This document shows positions 26,607 through 41,437 of a DNA stretch of 64,000 nt, one piece after another. The DNA lies in NCBI GenBank assembly GCA_022560695.1, contig JADFSP010000008.1, positions 1 through 64,000 on the forward strand, given 5' to 3'. Positions within the stretch are counted from its first letter, which is position 1; every line of letters begins with the position of its first letter. The translations under genes were made by a program, and so were the position numbers. The notes beneath the pieces were generated by a model. The model had not been told where the DNA came from. It searched no databases and saw only the letters and a list, made by a program, of their open reading frames with translations. This stretch comes from Pseudomonadota bacterium (GTDB lineage Bacteria > Pseudomonadota > Gammaproteobacteria > Steroidobacterales > Woeseiaceae).

Positions 26607-29600
26607 CGGCGCAGCCATTCGCTCACCTGCATTTGCACACGGAGTATTCGCTCGCGGACAGCACCGTGCGAATTGCCGCACTGATGGAGCGCTGTAGCGC
26701 GGACGGCATGCCGGCCGTCGCCTTGACCGATCGGAATAACCTGTTCGCCGTCGTCAAGTTCTACAGGAAGGCGCTCGCGGCCGGGATCAAGCCGATAATC
26801 GGCGTCGACCTTCGTATCGAAAATGACGACGAGCTCGACCGGCCTTACACGCTGATACTCCTGTGCCAGGACAACGACGGTTACCGTAACCTGTCGCAAC
26901 TGATTACGAGAGCGTATCTCGAAGGCCAGCATCGGGGCGAGCCGCTGGCACGCCGGGAGTGGCTAAGCGAACAAAGCTGCAAGGGTTTGATCGCGCTGTC
27001 CGGCGGGCTGCACGGTGATGTGGGCCATGCGCTCCTGACCGGGCACGCAGACGAAGCGCGCAAGCGCCTGCGTGAATGGCGACAAGTCTTTGGCGACCGT
27101 TACTACCTTGAACTCGTACGCAGCGGCCGAAGCGGTGAGGAAGATTACCTGCAGGCAAGCCTGTCATTGGCCAGTGACGCTGGTATTGCGGTCGTTGCCA
27201 GTAATGATGTGCGTTTCCTGGAGCGCGACGATTTCAATGCGCACGAAGCCAGGGTCTGTATTCATGAGGGGCGCAGCCTTGCGGATCCGGACCGGCCCCG
27301 ACATTACAGCGACAACCAGTACTTGAAAAGTCCAGCCGAAATGGAGCAGCTGTTCGCCGACGTACCGGAAGCGCTGCAAAACACCATTGAGATTGCCCGG
27401 CGTTGCAATCTCAATCTCAGTCTTGGCAAGAGCGTGCTGCCGGCATTTCCGGTGCCGGGTGACCAGAGCGAGACGGAGTATCTGCAGGCTGCTGCCCATC
27501 GGGGGCTGTCAGCCGCACTCAACGGCATCTTCGCCGCGGGCGCGTTCCCGGCCAACGAGCGTGATTCACGCAGCGCGCCCTATCACGAGCGGCTCGAAAC
27601 GGAACTCTGCGTGATTCGCGACATGGGTTTTTCAGGCTATTTTCTTATCGTCGCCGACTTCATCCAGTGGGCGCGCGACAACGACATACCCGTTGGCCCG
27701 GGCCGCGGGTCCGGTGCCGGATCACTGGTCGCATGGGTGTTGGGCATCACCGACCTCGATCCACTGCAGCATGGCTTGCTGTTCGAACGGTTTCTGAATC
27801 CTGAGCGTGTGTCGATGCCGGACTTCGATGTCGATTTCTGCATGGAGGGCCGGGATCGCGTCATCGAATACGTTGCGGAGCGATACGGGCGTGATCGTGT
27901 CGCACAGATCATTACGTTTGGCACGATGGCGGCGAAAGCTGTCATTCGCGACACGGGACGAGTCCTTGGCCAACCCTATGGCTTCGTCGATCGCATCGCC
28001 AAGCTCGTTCCTTTCGAGATCGGCATGACTCTCGACAAAGCTCTCGAGCAATCGGAGGAGCTCGCGGCAATGTATCGCGATGACGAGGAGGTTACGGCGA
28101 TTATCGATCTGGCGATGTCGCTCGAGGGCCTGGTCCGAAACGCCGGCAAACACGCCGGCGGTGTCGTCATTGCACCCAATCAGTTGACCGATTTTGCGCC
28201 GCTTTATTGCGAAGAGGGCGGCGGAAATACGGTCACGCAACTGGATAAGGACGACGTCGAAGCCATTGGCCTGGTGAAGTTCGATTTTCTGGGGTTGAAG
28301 ACACTGACCATTATCGATTGGGCCGTGCGCATCGTTAACGCTGCAGATGACGGGCCGAAACTGGACATTGCGCGTATTCCGATGACGGACGGCGACACGT
28401 TCAGGTTATTGCAGGCTACGAAGACCGTCGCCGTGTTCCAGCTCGAGTCCAATGGCATGCGCGATCTCATCAAGCGCATGCGTCCGAGTCAATTCGACGA
28501 CCTTGTAGCACTCGTGGCGTTGTTTCGGCCCGGGCCGCTGCAGTCCGGCATGGTTGACGACTTCATATTGCGCAAACAATCGACGAATCAGGCCGGGACG
28601 GACTACCTGCACCCCGATCTGAAGCCTGTGTTGGAGGAGACGTACGGTGTCATTCTCTACCAGGAGCAGGTCATGCAGATCGCGCAGGTACTCGCCGGCT
28701 ATACGCTCGGCGGCGCCGACTTGTTGCGCCGGGCGATGGGCAAGAAAAATCCCGAGAAAATGGCCGAACAGCGCGAGATATTTATCTCGGGCGCCACTGA
28801 AAGGGGCGTCACGGAGCGCACTGCGACGCGAATTTTCGACCTGATGGAGAAGTTCGCGGCCTACGGTTTCAATAAGTCGCATTCGGCCGCCTACGCCGTT
28901 CTCTCCTATCAGACAGCGTATCTGAAGGCGCACCATCCGGCAGCGTTCATGGCGGCGGTCATGAGTGCGGATCTCGACAACACAGACCGTCTCGTGACGC
29001 TTAAGGATGATTGCCGCCAGCTTGGCTTGCGGGTCCTGGCGCCCGATGTTAACCGCTCCGCATACCACTTCAGCGTATCCGACGATTGCACGATCCTGTA
29101 CGGCCTTGGCGCCATCAAAGGTGTCGGGCGCGCTGCGGTGCAAGCGTTGATCGCCGACCGCAACGACAATGGTGAGTATCACAGCCTGGCGGAGTTTTGC
29201 CGTCGTGTTAATCACGAAAAGATCAATCGGCGCGCGCTCGAAGCCATGATCAAAGCCGGCGCGATGGGCGAGTTTGGCCAGTCGCGCCGAAGCTTGATGC
29301 ACCAGATGCCTGCGGCGTTGCAGAGCGCCGACCAGCATGCGAAAGCAGCCGCAGCGGGACAAAACGACATGTTCGGCATTGAGGAATCCATCACCGAAAT
29401 CGACACGCCCGAACCGGCCAATCTTGCCGAGTGGCCGGAGCGCGTCTTGCTGAGCAATGAAAAAGAAGCGCTCGGCCTGTATCTGTCAGGACATCCATTC
29501 GACGCCGTACGTGCGGATGCGACTTGTTTCGTCGACGGCAGGCTCAGTGATCTCGTCGCCGAGCCGGCACCGCAAAATTCAAAGGGAGAGCGTGATTACG

Positions 29601-30124
29601 CACAGTCGCGCCGCGAAGTTACTGTCGCCGGTCTCGTCGTCGACGTCCGCAAACGCGGCAACCGCATCAGCGTCATACTCGACGACGACAGTGGTCGCAT
29701 GGAACTCAGCCTGTTCAGCGAGGCATTTGGAAAATTTCGGCATCTGCTGGTGAAAGACGAGATCGTCGTTGTGACTGGCACACTTCGATATGACGACTTC
29801 GTCGCAGCATGGACGCTCAATGCCAAGAATGTCCTGCACATCGATCGGGTGATCGAGAGTCGCGCCAAGAGCATGATCCTGAACCTTGCGGCCAACGGTC
29901 AGGGCGAACAGCTGCTCATGCGGTTGCACGACGTATTGTTGCCGTACCGCGAAGGAAGCTGCGACGTCGCCGTGCAATATTACGGGGATGACGCGGCGGC
30001 CCGATTGCATCTGGGCCCTGAATGGTCGGTGCGTCCCAGCCGCGAGCTCAGGGACAAGCTGAGTGAGTTGCTCGGTAGCGATAATGTCCGACTGCTCTAC
30101 GCGCCCAGTCGCGAAATCATGTAG
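26603..30124 (+). CDS. dnaE: DNA polymerase III subunit alpha
   Basis: Replicative C-family polymerase, 1173 residues (E. coli 1160). The N-terminal PHP domain starts [17 protein letters not shown]. The palm has [14 protein letters not shown] and [19 protein letters not shown], containing the catalytic Asp pair. The finger region includes [15 protein letters not shown] and [12 protein letters not shown]-terminal OB fold follows ([17 protein letters not shown]). The rnhB-dnaE-accA order is the conserved gammaproteobacterial one. Confidence 0.98.
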   Translation: MTAQPFAHLHLHTEYSLADSTVRIAALMERCSADGMPAVALTDRNNLFAVVKFYRKALAAGIKPIIGVDLRIENDDELDRPYTLILLCQDNDGYRNLSQLITRAYLEGQHRGEPLARREWLSEQSCKGLIALSGGLHGDVGHALLTGHADEARKRLREWRQVFGDRYYLELVRSGRSGEEDYLQASLSLASDAGIAVVASNDVRFLERDDFNAHEARVCIHEGRSLADPDRPRHYSDNQYLKSPAEMEQLFADVPEALQNTIEIARRCNLNLSLGKSVLPAFPVPGDQSETEYLQAAAHRGLSAALNGIFAAGAFPANERDSRSAPYHERLETELCVIRDMGFSGYFLIVADFIQWARDNDIPVGPGRGSGAGSLVAWVLGITDLDPLQHGLLFERFLNPERVSMPDFDVDFCMEGRDRVIEYVAERYGRDRVAQIITFGTMAAKAVIRDTGRVLGQPYGFVDRIAKLVPFEIGMTLDKALEQSEELAAMYRDDEEVTAIIDLAMSLEGLVRNAGKHAGGVVIAPNQLTDFAPLYCEEGGGNTVTQLDKDDVEAIGLVKFDFLGLKTLTIIDWAVRIVNAADDGPKLDIARIPMTDGDTFRLLQATKTVAVFQLESNGMRDLIKRMRPSQFDDLVALVALFRPGPLQSGMVDDFILRKQSTNQAGTDYLHPDLKPVLEETYGVILYQEQVMQIAQVLAGYTLGGADLLRRAMGKKNPEKMAEQREIFISGATERGVTERTATRIFDLMEKFAAYGFNKSHSAAYAVLSYQTAYLKAHHPAAFMAAVMSADLDNTDRLVTLKDDCRQLGLRVLAPDVNRSAYHFSVSDDCTILYGLGAIKGVGRAAVQALIADRNDNGEYHSLAEFCRRVNHEKINRRALEAMIKAGAMGEFGQSRRSLMHQMPAALQSADQHAKAAAAGQNDMFGIEESITEIDTPEPANLAEWPERVLLSNEKEALGLYLSGHPFDAVRADATCFVDGRLSDLVAEPAPQNSKGERDYAQSRREVTVAGLVVDVRKRGNRISVILDDDSGRMELSLFSEAFGKFRHLLVKDEIVVVTGTLRYDDFVAAWTLNAKNVLHIDRVIESRAKSMILNLAANGQGEQLLMRLHDVLLPYREGSCDVAVQYYGDDAAARLHLGPEWSVRPSRELRDKLSELLGSDNVRLLYAPSREIM

Positions 30125-30188
30125 AGTCCGATTTTTGGCGTCCTCTGGTGGCCCACCCGGGCTGGTCGCGACGCAAGCATTAACATCC

Positions 30189-31148
30189 ATGGACTTGATA
30201 TTCCTTGATTTCGAGAAGCCGATCGCAGAGCTTGAGGCAAAGATCGAAGAGCTCCGCTTCGTTGGCGATGACGCCGAAATCAACATCAACGACGAAGTCG
30301 CGCGCCTCAAAGAAAAAAGCGAATCGCTGACGAAAAGCATTTTTTCGAAACTCAGCGCGTGGCAGATCGCGCAGGTTGCCAGACACCCGATGCGGCCCTA
30401 TACGCTCGATTACCTGGCGCAATTCTCGCCCGATTTTCAGGAACTTCACGGCGACCGCATGTTCGCCGATGATCCGGCGATCGTCGGCGGTGTCGGACGT
30501 ATCGACGGGCGCGCGGTCATGTTCATTGGCCACCAAAAAGGTCGTGACACCAAGGATCGCGTGCGCCGCAATTACGGCATGCCGAAACCCGAGGGCTATC
30601 GCAAGGCGCAGCGCTTGATGCGCATGGCGGAAAAGTTTTCGCTCCCCGTCGTCACATTCATCGATACGCCCGGTGCATACCCTGGTGTCGGTGCCGAGGA
30701 GCGAGGCCAGAGCGAGGCGATCGCATACAGCCTGTATCTCATGGCCGGCCTGAGAACACCGATCATCAGTGTCGTGATCGGCGAGGGCGGCTCCGGTGGT
30801 GCGCTCGCCATCGGCGTCGGCGATCGTCTGCTGATGCTTCAGTACAGTATTTACTCGGTGATCTCGCCCGAAGGCTGTGCTTCGATTTTGTGGAAAAGTG
30901 CCGACAAGGCAGAGGATGCTGCCGAGGCAATGCGCATTACGGCCGACAGCTTGAACGACTTCGGCCTCATTGACGAAGTATTACCCGAGCCACTCGGCGG
31001 GGCACACCGTGGTCCGAATGCCGTCGCAGAAGTCATTCGCAACGCAGTCCTCAGGAACCTGGAGGAACTCGACGCATTGTCCATCGACCAGTTGCTGGAA
31101 AACCGGCAACGCCGAATCGCCAGCGTCGGCGAGTTCAAAGAGGCGTGA
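30189..31148 (+). CDS. accA: acetyl-CoA carboxylase carboxyltransferase subunit alpha
   Basis: Carboxyltransferase half of acetyl-CoA carboxylase, committing carbon to fatty acids with AccD. With the ATG at 30189 it has 319 residues, exactly the E. coli length, starting [16 protein letters not shown]. The frame extends upstream to overlap dnaE, but that part has no homology. Conserved [20 protein letters not shown] and [15 protein letters not shown] form the CoA and biotin site. The GTGA overlap with tilS suggests coupling. Confidence 0.97.
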   Translation: MDLIFLDFEKPIAELEAKIEELRFVGDDAEININDEVARLKEKSESLTKSIFSKLSAWQIAQVARHPMRPYTLDYLAQFSPDFQELHGDRMFADDPAIVGGVGRIDGRAVMFIGHQKGRDTKDRVRRNYGMPKPEGYRKAQRLMRMAEKFSLPVVTFIDTPGAYPGVGAEERGQSEAIAYSLYLMAGLRTPIISVVIGEGGSGGALAIGVGDRLLMLQYSIYSVISPEGCASILWKSADKAEDAAEAMRITADSLNDFGLIDEVLPEPLGGAHRGPNAVAEVIRNAVLRNLEELDALSIDQLLENRQRRIASVGEFKEA

Positions 31149-32482
31149 CGTTCGGCGAGGATGTATTGCTCGAGAGGCTCGCCGAGCTTGAGGCAGTTGC
31201 GGCCGAAGCATCCCGTTACGTTGTTGCAATGAGCGGCGGCCTCGATTCGACCGTATTGTTACACGCACTGGCAAAGGCCAGATCTCGGCATCGGAAGACG
31301 CTGGTTGCGGTACACGTCGACCATCAGCTGCAGTCCGCGTCCGCCGATTGGTGCGATGCGTGCCGCGAGTTCGCGGCAGAACTCGGTGTCGACTTCATCG
31401 CCGAAACCGTCAGCGTCGACCTGAATTCGGGCGCCGGCCTTGAAGCGGCGGCCCGCGAAGCGCGCTACTGCGCATTGAGCGGTCACGTCGAGACCGGCGA
31501 CTGGTTACTGAGCGCACATCACCGCAACGATCAGGCTGAGACGTTGCTACTGAACCTGATGCGCGGCAGCGGCCCGGCCGGCCTGGCCGGAATCACGGCG
31601 ATCCGACCGTTCTCACGCGGCTGGCTGGCGCGGCCACTCCTCGGCGTTTCGCGCGCCGAACTACTCGATTATGCGGATAGATCCGGATTGCAGTGGATCG
31701 ACGATCCTTCGAATATCGATCTTGAATTCGACCGAAATTTCCTGCGCCACGATGTCCTGCCGCGACTCGAGACGCGCTGGCCCGATTCCGTGGCTCGACT
31801 GGCGAGAAGCGCGGCGCTCGCCGGCGAAGCTGCGACACTGCTGTCGGAACTGGCGGAAATTGATTTACAGGCACTCGGGGCGCGGCCCGAGCGGCTTTCG
31901 ATCGACGGGCTTCGTGGGCTGTCCGTCGAACGGCAGCGCAATGTACTGCGCCACGCCGTGCGCCGGATCGGCCTGCCGGCGCCGGGCGCAAGCCACCTGT
32001 CCGCGATCGTCGGCGATCTGCTCACGGCGAGGGAGGATGCACAGCCGCTGATCAGATGGCGCGGCGCCGAAGCGCGCCGCTATCGGGACCAGCTGTACCT
32101 CCTGCCAGCGAGCGAAGCAGACGCAGCGGTACCCGATGAACAGCTTGTGGCGGGCGATCGCGTGAAATTGCGCGCCGGGCATGGTGCCCTGTCGCTCGCT
32201 CCCGGCGCGCCAGTCGGGCTGTCGGATGGCGTAGTGGGCAGCGGTTTGCACCTGCAATACCGCCACGGTGGGGAGGAAATCCAACCGCTCGGTCAGGCAC
32301 ATACGCGCAAACTCAAGAAATTGCTCCAGGAAGAGGGCATCGTGCCCTGGATGCGGGACCGCTTGCCGTTGTTGTATGCGGGGCAACGGCTCGTCGCGGT
32401 TGCTGACTTGTGGATTGCAGCTGATGCGGCGAGCGAGCCGGGCACTGCCGTGGTGTGGGAGCAGCGTCCTCCGATTCATTGA
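31145..32482 (+). CDS. tilS: tRNA(Ile)-lysidine synthase
   Basis: Modifies C34 of tRNA-Ile(CAU) to lysidine so it reads AUA. The PP-loop ATPase motif S30-G-G-L-D-S35 lies in [37 protein letters not shown] is also diagnostic. The substrate-binding C-terminal domain contains [20 protein letters not shown]. It is 445 residues. Overlap with the accA stop indicates co-expression. Confidence 0.96.
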   Translation: MTFGEDVLLERLAELEAVAAEASRYVVAMSGGLDSTVLLHALAKARSRHRKTLVAVHVDHQLQSASADWCDACREFAAELGVDFIAETVSVDLNSGAGLEAAAREARYCALSGHVETGDWLLSAHHRNDQAETLLLNLMRGSGPAGLAGITAIRPFSRGWLARPLLGVSRAELLDYADRSGLQWIDDPSNIDLEFDRNFLRHDVLPRLETRWPDSVARLARSAALAGEAATLLSELAEIDLQALGARPERLSIDGLRGLSVERQRNVLRHAVRRIGLPAPGASHLSAIVGDLLTAREDAQPLIRWRGAEARRYRDQLYLLPASEADAAVPDEQLVAGDRVKLRAGHGALSLAPGAPVGLSDGVVGSGLHLQYRHGGEEIQPLGQAHTRKLKKLLQEEGIVPWMRDRLPLLYAGQRLVAVADLWIAADAASEPGTAVVWEQRPPIH

Positions 32483-32541
32483 AAATGCGTCGAATGAGCG
32501 CTTTTTCATTGTCTCGATAACAGTGTTCTGTTAACGTTTAA

Positions 32542-36457
<3,916 letters not shown>

Positions 36458-36461
36458 TCGA

Positions 36462-36758
36462 TTGTCCAATATGCGCTGGCTGCTTGCGATCCTGGCCGTC
36501 ACTGTGACGATGTTGCAGGTGCGGCTGTGGCTGTCTGACGACGGTTACCGCAAGACATTGAATTTACGGACCGCGGTTGCTGATCAGCGCGCGCAGAATC
36601 AGGTATTGAGAGAACGCAATGCGGCGCTGGATGGCGAGGTCATCAATCTCAAACAGGGTCTCGAAGCCGCCGAAGAGCGGGCTCGTACCGACCTGGGCAT
36701 GATCGGTCCGAATGAAACCTTTTACCAGGTCGTTCCTGTCGCTGACGCGTCGGATTGA
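36462..36758 (+). CDS. ftsB: cell division protein FtsB
   Basis: Small bitopic divisome protein that forms FtsQLB. The N-terminal helix (LLAILAVTVTMLQVRLWL) is followed by a coiled coil (TAVADQRAQNQVLRERNAAL) and the conserved ARTDLGMIGPNETFYQV tail. Start is TTG at 36462 with GGGG seven bases upstream; the ATG at 36471 would drop three residues and equally fits E. coli. In relatives ispD and ispF usually follow; here truD begins within 10 bp. Confidence 0.9.
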   Translation: MSNMRWLLAILAVTVTMLQVRLWLSDDGYRKTLNLRTAVADQRAQNQVLRERNAALDGEVINLKQGLEAAEERARTDLGMIGPNETFYQVVPVADASD

Positions 36759-36766
36759 TTCCACCG

Positions 36767-37837
36767 ATGACGACGCATCCCGGCGCGCTCCCGGACTGGG
36801 CCCGTGCGCACGGAGCACCGCTGTTTGCTGCGGGCATACGCTCGAGACCTTGCGATTTCGTCGTTGATGAGCAGCTGGCCATCGAATTCAGCGGTGAGGG
36901 CGAGCACGATTACCTGCATGTCCAGAAGACCGGCGCGAACACGCAGTGGGTCGCACGACGACTTGCGCGTCACGCTGACGTTGCCCTCGTTGATGTCGGT
37001 TTTAGCGGACTAAAAGATCGCCACGCCGAAACCAGGCAATGGTTCAGCGTGCGCCGCAAGCCGGGCGCAAGTGATCCATGGTCGACACTTGACATCGAAG
37101 GTGTGCGCATCCTTGAGCTGCAGCGCCACCGACGCAAACTGCGACGCGGTGCACACAAATCCAATGCATTTCGTATCGCGTTGCGCGCGAAGGAGCCAGT
37201 GCGAAAACATGACGAGATCGCGGAACGTCTGCGGCAAATCGAATCGTTTGGCGTGCCGAACTACTTCGGCGAGCAGCGCTTCGGATTCGAAGGCGGCAAT
37301 CTCGATCTCGCCAGGCGATGCTTCAAAGGTGACCGTCTTTCGCGTGACAAACGCAGTATTGCAATTTCTGCGGCACGTTCATTCATTTTCAATGAAATAC
37401 TTGCCGCGCGCGTTGCCGGCAAGAGCTGGAATCGTATATGCCGCGGTGACGTGGCGAATCTGGATGGCTCAGCGAGCATATTCACAGTCACCGAAGTTGA
37501 CGACAAGCTGCAACAACGTTGCGATGAAATGGACATCCACCCGACGGGCAGCCTCTGGGGCAAAGACGCACCTCTAGTCAGTCATGATATTGCCGAGCTC
37601 GAACGAACCGTGGCTAGCCGATTCCCTGAACTGATTGAAGGCTTGCAAAGCGTCTCAATGGATGCGTCCAGTCGCGCACTACGGTTACCCGTGCGCGACT
37701 TGCGCTGGGAAATTGATCCGGATGCACTGTGGCTCGAGTTTCGGCTGCCGCGCGGCGGTTATGCGACGGCGGTGTTGCGTGAGATCGCCAGCGTCGAGGA
37801 TATGTCCTGGCGTCGTCAGGCTGGCCAGGTGCGATAA
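36767..37837 (+). CDS. truD: tRNA pseudouridine(13) synthase TruD
   Basis: Forms pseudouridine 13 in tRNA-Glu. The 356-residue protein shows YLHVQKTGANTQWVARRLA, the catalytic-Asp motif GFSGLKDRHAETRQWFSV, and FGVPNYFGEQRFG typical of TruD. The start is ATG at 36767; a TTG at 36755 that overlaps the ftsB stop is possible. It is the last conserved gene before the accessory island. Confidence 0.95.
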   Translation: MTTHPGALPDWARAHGAPLFAAGIRSRPCDFVVDEQLAIEFSGEGEHDYLHVQKTGANTQWVARRLARHADVALVDVGFSGLKDRHAETRQWFSVRRKPGASDPWSTLDIEGVRILELQRHRRKLRRGAHKSNAFRIALRAKEPVRKHDEIAERLRQIESFGVPNYFGEQRFGFEGGNLDLARRCFKGDRLSRDKRSIAISAARSFIFNEILAARVAGKSWNRICRGDVANLDGSASIFTVTEVDDKLQQRCDEMDIHPTGSLWGKDAPLVSHDIAELERTVASRFPELIEGLQSVSMDASSRALRLPVRDLRWEIDPDALWLEFRLPRGGYATAVLREIASVEDMSWRRQAGQVR

Positions 37838-38013
37838 CTCGGGCCCGAATGTACAAACACTGTCAGATTTGCTCTCGCGTCAATGGCGGGGCTTGGCCGG
37901 AAAGCGGCTGGTCGGGTGTTACGATGGTGACAGGCGGAAATCGACTGCAAATCGGATGCCATCGTTCTTGGTTCGGTTTCTCCAATGTGATCCGATGCAT
38001 TTGGGTGGCTGAA

Positions 38014-38541
38014 CTATCGCGCTCTTCTTCCCCGGTATGCGACGTGAGCCCCTTGTTTTTTCCCGGGATCCGGATTTGCCTCTAAGAGTTCGTAGAGCCA
38101 TTGCCACCATTCACCAACATTGACGTTTTGAGTTTCGGCACGCTCGGACTCCACCCATGCGCGGAGCCGTGTCCATGTCCCGCGCACCCAGCCCCCGACC
38201 ATACGGTCGAGTAACTGGTGATCTACAACACCCTCAAAAACCATACACCCCCACATCTCACAAGCGCTATCCACGGCGAGCGCCGCCGCCAGCAAGACCG
38301 GGTCATTACGAATTAATTGCGGTTCAGCGTCCAACGGCAGATCGAATATTTTTCTTACGGCCTGTCGCACTTCTTGAGTTTGCACCGTCCGAACGATGTC
38401 AACGGCCGCGTGATCGCGCCGACTACGGGTAGCCTGGCGGAGTTCGATGAGTCCGAAAACGATTCCGATCACGACAGCAATCGCGGTAAAAAGCTCTACC
38501 ACCGCGATCAGATTAGAGTCGCCAAACAGACCACCTTCCAT
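38014..38541 (-). CDS. small membrane-anchored protein of unknown function
   Basis: A 175-residue protein with one N-terminal membrane helix (LFTAIAVVIGIVFGLIEL) followed by a soluble helical region (VRTVQTQEVRQAVRKIFD) and a tryptophan-rich C-terminal part (EWWQWLYELLEANP). The architecture resembles DUF4760-type proteins, but I cannot assign a family securely. ATG at 38541 is chosen; a TTG seven codons upstream is possible. It is convergent with truD and first in the island. A similarly built protein lies at 41636-42103. Confidence 0.6.
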   Translation of the reverse strand: MEGGLFGDSNLIAVVELFTAIAVVIGIVFGLIELRQATRSRRDHAAVDIVRTVQTQEVRQAVRKIFDLPLDAEPQLIRNDPVLLAAALAVDSACEMWGCMVFEGVVDHQLLDRMVGGWVRGTWTRLRAWVESERAETQNVNVGEWWQWLYELLEANPDPGKKQGAHVAYRGRRAR

Positions 38542-38794
38542 AAACCGATTATAGAGGATCAAGATTCAGCCAGTAAGTGTCTGCTATTGGCCGAAATTGG
38601 AAGTCAGAATCCATAATTTCCAGAGTTTTTGACGTCTGCTTTGCCCCCAGAAGCGGTCGTTGGAGTGATAGAGTGCTGAGGATCCGCTAATGACCCAAAG
38701 CGGCCCCTCGCAACATGACGGCCCGATTTGAGTGTTACTTCCATTCTTGCAGACGAATTCTAGTTAGGCAGCACGAACTTCGATCACCACCAGT
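38542..38794. other. island intergenic region with a hairpin repeat
   Basis: No gene is seen in this 253-bp gap. It carries a TCCGCTAATGACCCAAAGCGG hairpin-like repeat near 38684-38705, of the type found again at 39.5 and 41.4-41.6 kb, and a GTTAGGC heptamer (38763-38769) that matches the integron core-site consensus GTTRRRY. Confidence 0.55.
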
Positions 38795-39457
38795 GTGAGT
38801 ACAATGTATTGGATACCCAACAAACTGCTTCGTATTCTTTTGTTTTGGACATCATTGACAACCCTGGCGTTTTGGTTGCCGCTGATACGTGGAGCCTTTG
38901 ATGGCGACAGCTACCATTGGGCAATTGGGCCTACATTATCAGGGTCAGGCATGCACGGTAACTATTGGGTGCTTGTGCTGGGAAGCTCTTTCGCCCTAAT
39001 TACAATTTTTCTCGGCTGGCGTGGTGCCCGCTTACCATTTCACTGGATGTTGCTAACTTGGCATGTATTTCTCGGAACTGGCTCAATATATTTGGCGGCC
39101 ACGCAACTCGAATCTTTTGTTTTCAGTGGAGAAACTCTCGGCATATCATTCTCTTTGAATTGGCTTGCTCCTTTGATATGTGGTGGTTTTGCACTCATGG
39201 CTTTGCACTGGGTGCGACGCGATCTGAGCCATAAGGAGCTAAGAGTCCTGCCGCCCTGGACACGTTCAAATACAACGTGGGTATTGGCTTTGAGTCTCCT
39301 TTTACCCCTGCAGTTTGCTCTATTGCGCTTCGGGGATCCACACAGCTTAACGGATCAAATCGGCGTAATTATCACAATCTTTCAGTGGATGCTTGTAGGA
39401 GATGCGCTGAGTTCAAAATCAAATGATGAATCAAAGGACAATTACAGTGCAGCCTAA
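38795..39457 (+). CDS. hypothetical polytopic membrane protein
   Basis: A 220-residue protein with about five to six hydrophobic helices (e.g. LLFWTSLTTLAFWLPLI, WVLVLGSSFALITIFLGW, WVLALSLLLPLQFALL) and a short polar tail. No family recognised. Codon and base use are visibly AT-richer than the core genes, suggesting transfer. The start is GTG at 38795; ATG at 38804 is the alternative. Its TAA stop lies within GCCTAAC, matching the integron R'' consensus, and a terminator follows. Confidence 0.6.
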   Translation: MSTMYWIPNKLLRILLFWTSLTTLAFWLPLIRGAFDGDSYHWAIGPTLSGSGMHGNYWVLVLGSSFALITIFLGWRGARLPFHWMLLTWHVFLGTGSIYLAATQLESFVFSGETLGISFSLNWLAPLICGGFALMALHWVRRDLSHKELRVLPPWTRSNTTWVLALSLLLPLQFALLRFGDPHSLTDQIGVIITIFQWMLVGDALSSKSNDESKDNYSAA

Positions 39458-39473
39458 CAATGCGCTGCACTTG

Positions 39474-39500
39474 CCGCCTGTCAAGGCGGGGTTTTTATTT
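39474..39500 (+). terminator. rho-independent terminator
   Basis: CCGCC (39474-39478) and GGCGG (39485-39489) form a stem with a TGTCAA loop, followed by GGTTTTTATTT. It is positioned 17 bp after the stop of the preceding membrane-protein gene. Confidence 0.75.
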
Positions 39501-39507
39501 GGCGCGA

Positions 39508-39590
39508 ACGACCGCTATTGGCCGTTAGCGGCTTGTCATTTTCGTGAAATTAGCGGAGATTGAACGTCCGCTAATGGCCAGAAGCGGACG
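39508..39590. repeat. TCCGCT/AGCGGA hairpin repeat cluster
   Basis: Two adjacent degenerate units: ACCGCTATTGGCCGTTAGCGG (near 39509) and TCCGCTAATGGCCAGAAGCGGA (near 39566-39588). Each pairs CCGCT with AGCGG across a GGCC-containing loop. Related units lie at 38.69, 41.44 and 41.55 kb, all confined to this island. Confidence 0.65.
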
Positions 39591-39632
39591 ATTACGTAAC
39601 GCCTACGGATCAACATGGGTTATTGGTAGGTG

Positions 39633-41360
39633 TCAGCCATAGGACTTGCGAATCATGCGCCAGGCAATCCAGGCCGTCGGCAACACCACGACCGGGCCGG
39701 CCAACACGAGCAGAGACTCGCCGCTCCACCAATTGATACCGCCGACCGCGCTCAAGGTTCCGGTGGCTTCCTGGTACGGACGCACATAGACCGTTAACAA
39801 GACGGCACACATGATCACCTGGTAAACGGCCAGGGTGATGGGCGCATATTGCGTAAACCGTAACTTCCGCGCGCTGATCTCCTGTTGCGGAACCCGATGC
39901 AACTGCAAGCGGTAGACCTGTTCCTCCCGGCCAACGTGGCCGAAGCGGGATACCACCAGCACAACCACCAGGCTAACCAGCCCCCCGAGCAGGATCGGAT
40001 CCAGCCAGAACGGCAAGTTGATCCACTCAAAGTACTCCAAGGCCTTGGGCACCGCATTGAATAAGAATCCGCTGACAATGCCCCAGAACGCGGCATCCGC
40101 TGTAATGTTTTTACTCCACACGCTCATAAATGCCACGGGTCCCCAGGATGATGCGAACAACGTGCCGACGAAATAGGTCAGCCAGAAAATATCGATCGGT
40201 GAGACAAAGGCAATCACCAGCGTTATCACGCCGATCCCAAGCATGATCAGCCGGCTGAGTTTCAGCATTTTCTTGTCATCGACCGCATCGTGGCGGAACA
40301 GATCATTACTGACACTGAATCCCACCAATGACAGAAACGTTGAGGCTGAGGACAGCCCCGCGGCCATTATGCCGGCCAGTAGCAAAGCACCTAACAATTC
40401 CGGCAACAGGTTCAGGGCGGCATAAATTATGACTTCTTCGGAGGGTTGGATGCCGGAATCGCTGAGGTTAATCACGGCACCGGCGGCATACAGGGTCAGC
40501 TCCATGAGGATCAAAAATATAGCCGCGATGCAGGCCGCGCGCATCACGACGTGTTCGTCACGGGCGATCAGGTAGCGGCTGGACTGCCAGGGGCTGACTG
40601 CGTAGACCAGGCCCCAGGCCACTGCCAGCGTGATGTTCCACAGCGTGAAATCCAGTACCGACGAAAATGGCGTGTCGCTACCGACGATACCGTGCCAGGC
40701 CATCAGGTCCGGCTTCTCCGGCAGTATGGCCAGCTCCCGCACGACCGTTGACCAACCTCCGGCGTCATGCACCAGGAAGACCAGGGCCAAAACGGCCACC
40801 GAAGTGAACAACAGAAACATTAGCGTGTCGGTCAGGATTACACCGCGTGTTCCCGAATACATGGTGAACGCCGTGTAGCTGACCCAGCCGATAATCAGCG
40901 CCTGTGTGAAGCTCAAATCGGTGATGTAGGTGAGTAGAAAAGCGACGCCCTGGGTGACGGCCAGCAGGTAGCCGCCCAAGCCAAAAATAATTGTAATTCC
41001 CGCTGCAGTCTGGACGCGTTGTGAATTGAATCGTTGCCCGAAATATTCCGCCACGGTCAGCGCGCGGCTGCGCCGCAGATAACGTCCGAACAACAGGGCA
41101 CCGAATATATATCCCATCGCACCGATCGGTGGCCACAGCAGGTACGGACCTGCTTGACCCTCGTATACGAAGCCGGTTTCGCCGAGGAAAATATTGGTAC
41201 TGAGCACACTGGCGACCAGCGTTCCGACAATCAGCAGCGTGGGCGCACGGCGACCGGCGACAAAATAGTCATCAAGCTTCTTGACCCGGCGACCCGCGTA
41301 GTTGCCGACCGCTACGTAAATGATGAGGCTAATGAGTACTGCGCCGGAATAGATATCCAT
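39633..41360 (-). CDS. sodium:solute symporter family protein
   Basis: A 575-residue SSS-family transporter with about 13 membrane helices. The N-terminus has the typical GRRVKKLDDYFVAGRR loop after TM1. Core segments include STNIFLGETGFVYEGQAGPYLLWPPIG, broken by the unwound helix typical of the LeuT fold, and LLLAGIMAAGLSSASTFLSLVGFSVSNDLF. It probably couples solute import to sodium; the substrate cannot be read from sequence. It is alone on the minus strand, flanked on both sides by TCCGCT hairpin repeats, with base composition closer to the core genome than its island neighbours. Confidence 0.88.
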   Translation of the reverse strand: MDIYSGAVLISLIIYVAVGNYAGRRVKKLDDYFVAGRRAPTLLIVGTLVASVLSTNIFLGETGFVYEGQAGPYLLWPPIGAMGYIFGALLFGRYLRRSRALTVAEYFGQRFNSQRVQTAAGITIIFGLGGYLLAVTQGVAFLLTYITDLSFTQALIIGWVSYTAFTMYSGTRGVILTDTLMFLLFTSVAVLALVFLVHDAGGWSTVVRELAILPEKPDLMAWHGIVGSDTPFSSVLDFTLWNITLAVAWGLVYAVSPWQSSRYLIARDEHVVMRAACIAAIFLILMELTLYAAGAVINLSDSGIQPSEEVIIYAALNLLPELLGALLLAGIMAAGLSSASTFLSLVGFSVSNDLFRHDAVDDKKMLKLSRLIMLGIGVITLVIAFVSPIDIFWLTYFVGTLFASSWGPVAFMSVWSKNITADAAFWGIVSGFLFNAVPKALEYFEWINLPFWLDPILLGGLVSLVVVLVVSRFGHVGREEQVYRLQLHRVPQQEISARKLRFTQYAPITLAVYQVIMCAVLLTVYVRPYQEATGTLSAVGGINWWSGESLLVLAGPVVVLPTAWIAWRMIRKSYG

Positions 41361-41437
41361 CTTTATTTATTTTTTCTGTGCGGAGTGGCAATAACACATC
41401 AAGATGAAAAACATCCCTAAACAATGGTGAATTATCG

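Noticed and set aside
37849..38085. 78-codon cysteine-containing frame after truD
   Set aside because: No ribosome site, no family, overlaps the convergent gene at 38014; CxxC spacing alone is not enough.
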